A stretch of 64,000 nucleotides of DNA from Vitis vinifera (Eukaryota; Streptophyta; Magnoliopsida; Vitales; Vitaceae). Both the position numbers and the translations under genes were made by a program. The DNA is taken from assembly GCF_030704535.1 (NCBI RefSeq), contig NC_081815.1, forward strand, positions 2,681,001 to 2,745,000, in the 5' to 3' direction. How positions within the stretch are numbered: the first letter of the stretch is position 1; every line of letters begins with the position of its first letter. Below the pieces are notes generated by a model. It saw only the letters and a list, made by a program, of their open reading frames with translations. It was not told the DNA's origin and did no database searches. Positions 62,201 through 64,000 of the stretch are shown here, one piece after another.

Positions 62201-62285
62201 CAGAAGCAACCACTAGGCCCACAATGAAGAGAAGTCTTCTGGACTCAACATGACATAACTTCATGAATAGAGCTGTCATATCCAT
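59231..62285 (-). CDS. GT47 exostosin-family glycosyltransferase, copy B
   Basis: Four exons (61437-62285, 61231-61361, 60309-60657 and 59231-59899) give 665 residues. Exons 2-4 are 131, 349 and 669 bases, identical in size and phase to copy A, so the genes are tandem duplicates. The N-terminus MDMTALFMKL is followed by a membrane segment at about 18-35. A shorter, diverged acidic stalk follows. The exostosin domain begins MERVLKIYIYREGEKPIFHQ and keeps LFYVPFSS, YRFWNRTGGADH, VACHDW and VVEAIFYECVPVIISD. The start of exon 4 (APRITRQCSWNSIRALCN) differs markedly from copy A (APYETRHHMEQCIKALCN). A Golgi type II glycosyltransferase is inferred, with unknown substrate. The apparent upstream open codons lack an ATG, so 62285 is chosen as start. 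Confidence 0.92.
61081..61160 (-). pseudogene. Decayed duplicate of GT47 exon 2 within intron 2 of copy B
   Basis: On the plus strand, AGGCTC followed by TTTAAACATGAAAACATTTT and then GGTCCTGGATTGTCTCTTAC aligns along its length with the true exon 2 end at 61223-61303. The donor is ruined: the true exon has AAAAG then GTGAGCC, while the copy has AAAG then GAGAGCC. The spacing of about 142 bases indicates a local tandem duplication. Confidence 0.65.
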
Positions 62286-62311
62286 ATCATAAAATGGCAA
62301 CAAATAACCAA

Positions 62312-62335
62312 TTACATCAGGTACAATCTGGTCAT
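62312..62335 (-). promoter_or_regulatory. Possible upstream ORFs in the copy B leader
   Basis: On the minus strand, an ATG at 62335 opens a seven-codon frame ending TAA at 62312. Nested in the same frame is ATG-TAA (62317-62312), a start-stop element. Both end 26 bases before the GT47 start codon. They matter only if this stretch is retained in the mRNA. A candidate leader acceptor (AGATGCAG) near 62355 suggests that it is. Confidence 0.35.
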
Positions 62336-63234
62336 CACTCTAATCGTGTTAGCCTGCATCTGGAAAGGCAATCTTAAATAAAGTTACATCTTTGTCTGAG
62401 AAAAGAGAAATGAATTATCACACTGGAAATGCTAGACTCAGATGAAATTTCTGCATTTACAGAGACAAGCACCCGTGGGTAGTATTTCAGTAGTTTCTTG
62501 CTTTCTAAAGCAAGAAAATTGCGGAATGTCAACTTCAGAAGGTAAGAAAAAACTTCCAAAATTCTAAACAAACAGGATCTAAATTAACTGTTGACCAAAC
62601 CTTTTCCCACAAATATACAAGGGCATCTCATTATCAATTTAAAAAAAGAAAAAAGAAAAAAAAATGATTTTTATGAAGTATAATATCCAGCATCAAGAAT
62701 TAACAAGTAAGGAAATCAAATCATTTAATTTTGAAAATCATAAGGTTCCATTTGGTTGCTGAGAAAGTGCAGGGAAAAGAGAAGAAAATTTGGAATCTTG
62801 TCACTGCTACACCAATCCCAGAACCTGCAATGGGCTTCCAAAATTTCCACTCTTGCCCAGCCATTTTTTCTCGAGAATCAAACGGATGATACAAGAAGAT
62901 GGAAGAAAACTGGTACGAGTAGTACCTGTTCACGCTCTCCGTAGATCATTCTGAAGCATTTTGGGGTCGGTCAGTGCTTGGAAGTTGGAACACTAGCTCC
63001 AGCTTCAGTGCAGTGAATAAGATTGCCCTTCAATCATAAGGAAATAACGGAAATACCCGCCCCATCAATAATACGACGCCGTTTTGGAGACCCTAAAATT
63101 AATATAAAGAGGCTGCCCGATTTACGACGTCGTTTTAATTGTCTGAAACTACTCTTATTTCCTTCTCCTAGGTCCTCCAATCTCTTCTCGTTTTCGCATG
63201 GATGAATAGAGTTCTCCCAAAACCTTCTTGAAAA
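62336..63234. other. Divergent promoter region between GT47 copy B and the CAF gene
   Basis: The two start codons lie 949 bases apart, head to head. The GT47 leader probably includes an intron here. At 62751 a single arm of the TTTGGTTGCTGAGAAA repeat occurs. On the CAF side, ACGACGCCGTTTT (63073) and ACGACGTCGTTTT (63125) flank a candidate TATA box TATAAA at 63103-63108, about 130 bases before the CAF start. Confidence 0.5.
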
Positions 63235-64000
63235 ATGGCGCTCAAAACCCTAATTCCATTTCCAATTTTGGCCCCATCGAACCCATCTCACCGGCCAGCT
63301 TCCGAGGTTCGGTTTTCCCGGTGGAACAATGCCAACGCCGAGAGGTTCACCCTCCGAGAACGCGCTCAGAAAGAAATTGAAGACAATATTCGCCGGGAAC
63401 GGCGTTTTGATTCCGCCACTAGAATCGCCGATATTGATGATGCCGGTACTTCCAAAGAAGCCGCCGCCGCCGGAACCTTCAAGTCCACGGGAACTCCGTC
63501 TTCTCCCTCAAAACCTTCGATTCCCGGAAAATCCTCCAAGTACTCCAAAAATTCTAAAACATCGCACCCCGCCTTTCGTCAAATTTCAAGAAGAACGAAG
63601 CTTCCAGGCCCTAATATCTCCCCCGAAGCGAAACGCGGCATTTCTATAGGGGAGGATGGAGTTTCGTACATGGTTCCTGGTGTTCCATTTGAACTGAGAT
63701 ACAGTTACACTGAAACCCCAAAGGTAAAGCCGATAGCTTTGCGCGAGCCGCCTTTTTTGCCCTTCGGTCCTGACACAATGCCGCGGCCCTGGACCGGCCG
63801 AGCGCCTCTTCCGCCGAGCAAGAAGAAATTGAAAGAATTTGATTCTTTTCAGCTGCCACCGCCCGGTAAAAAAAGGGTTAAGCCAGTGCAGGCGCCAGGG
63901 CCCTTCTTGCCTGGATCCGGTCCAAGATATGTGAGGTCAAGGGAGGAGATATTGGGGGAACCATTGACAGAGGAGGAGATCAAAGAGTTGGTCCAGGGGT
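63235..64000 (+). CDS. CRS2-associated factor (CAF1/CAF2-like), chloroplast group II intron splicing; 5' part
   Basis: The open frame from the ATG at 63235 (AAAAATGGCG) runs 255 codons to the window edge without a stop, so the gene is truncated here. The N-terminus MALKTLIPFPILAPSNPSHR, rich in Ser/Pro and free of acidic residues, fits a plastid transit peptide. It is followed by RFSRWNNANAERF, a basic-acidic helix (RAQKEIEDNIRRERRF), the CAF-typical FKSTGTPSSPSKPSIPGK, KTSHPAFRQ and GVSYMVPGVPFELRYSYTET. Near the edge is PREVRSREEILGEPLTEEE-like text (actual start GPRYVRSREEI). CAF proteins form complexes with CRS2 and promote splicing of plastid group II introns through two CRM domains, which would lie beyond this window. 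Whether it is the CAF1 or CAF2 type is not resolved. Confidence 0.88.
   Translation, partial: MALKTLIPFPILAPSNPSHRPASEVRFSRWNNANAERFTLRERAQKEIEDNIRRERRFDSATRIADIDDAGTSKEAAAAGTFKSTGTPSSPSKPSIPGKSSKYSKNSKTSHPAFRQISRRTKLPGPNISPEAKRGISIGEDGVSYMVPGVPFELRYSYTETPKVKPIALREPPFLPFGPDTMPRPWTGRAPLPPSKKKLKEFDSFQLPPPGKKRVKPVQAPGPFLPGSGPRYVRSREEILGEPLTEEEIKELVQG

Overview
The window looks like nuclear DNA of a dicot plant. Its genes are intron-rich and widely spaced. The proteins belong to plant families: a DYW-type PPR protein, a DREB-type AP2/ERF factor, GT47 exostosin-like glycosyltransferases, a DUF810/unc-13-like protein and a CRS2-associated factor. Between them lie long AT-rich stretches with LTR-retrotransposon and MITE debris. 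Several proteins and repeats have a grapevine (Vitis) character, but the species assignment is inference.

Layout. At 1-900 there are exon-like fragments of an unidentified plus-strand gene. At 2069-6833 (minus) lies a complete five-exon DUF810/unc-13-like gene. From 6.8 to 16.1 kb there is no host gene. This stretch holds an element with imperfect terminal inverted repeats (9.73-10.64 kb), a minus-oriented solo LTR with near-perfect target duplication (11087-11791), short tandem repeats, and a decayed minus-oriented Copia element with both LTRs (12.79-15.96 kb). At 16161-19672 (plus) is a two-exon PPR-DYW gene. From 19.7 to 36.8 kb is mostly gene-free DNA with microsatellites and small repeats. 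A DREB A-4-like gene lies at 36792-37592 (minus), and 37.6-43.2 kb is intergenic. At 43249-48525 (minus) is a nine-exon alpha/beta-hydrolase gene whose introns carry a MITE and a retroelement fragment. At 51788-55656 and 59231-62285 (both minus) are two tandem GT47 genes with identical sizes for their last three exons. At 63235 to the window edge (plus) is the 5' part of a CRS2-associated factor (CAF) gene.

How the genes relate. These are independent eukaryotic genes, not an operon. The only clear local relationship is the GT47 tandem duplication. The PPR-DYW and CAF proteins both belong to organellar RNA-processing families (editing and group II intron splicing), but they are far apart and unlinked in function. 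I found no CRISPR array, prokaryotic-type gene cluster, tRNA or rRNA. I also found no convincing evidence of a new multi-gene system. The most interesting details are the repeated stalk and decayed duplicate exon in the GT47 pair, the solo LTR, intronic MITEs, a strong G-quadruplex motif and a perfect hairpin.

Exon boundaries were read by eye from GT..AG sites, reading-frame phase and family similarity. They should be treated as models. No transcript data were available.
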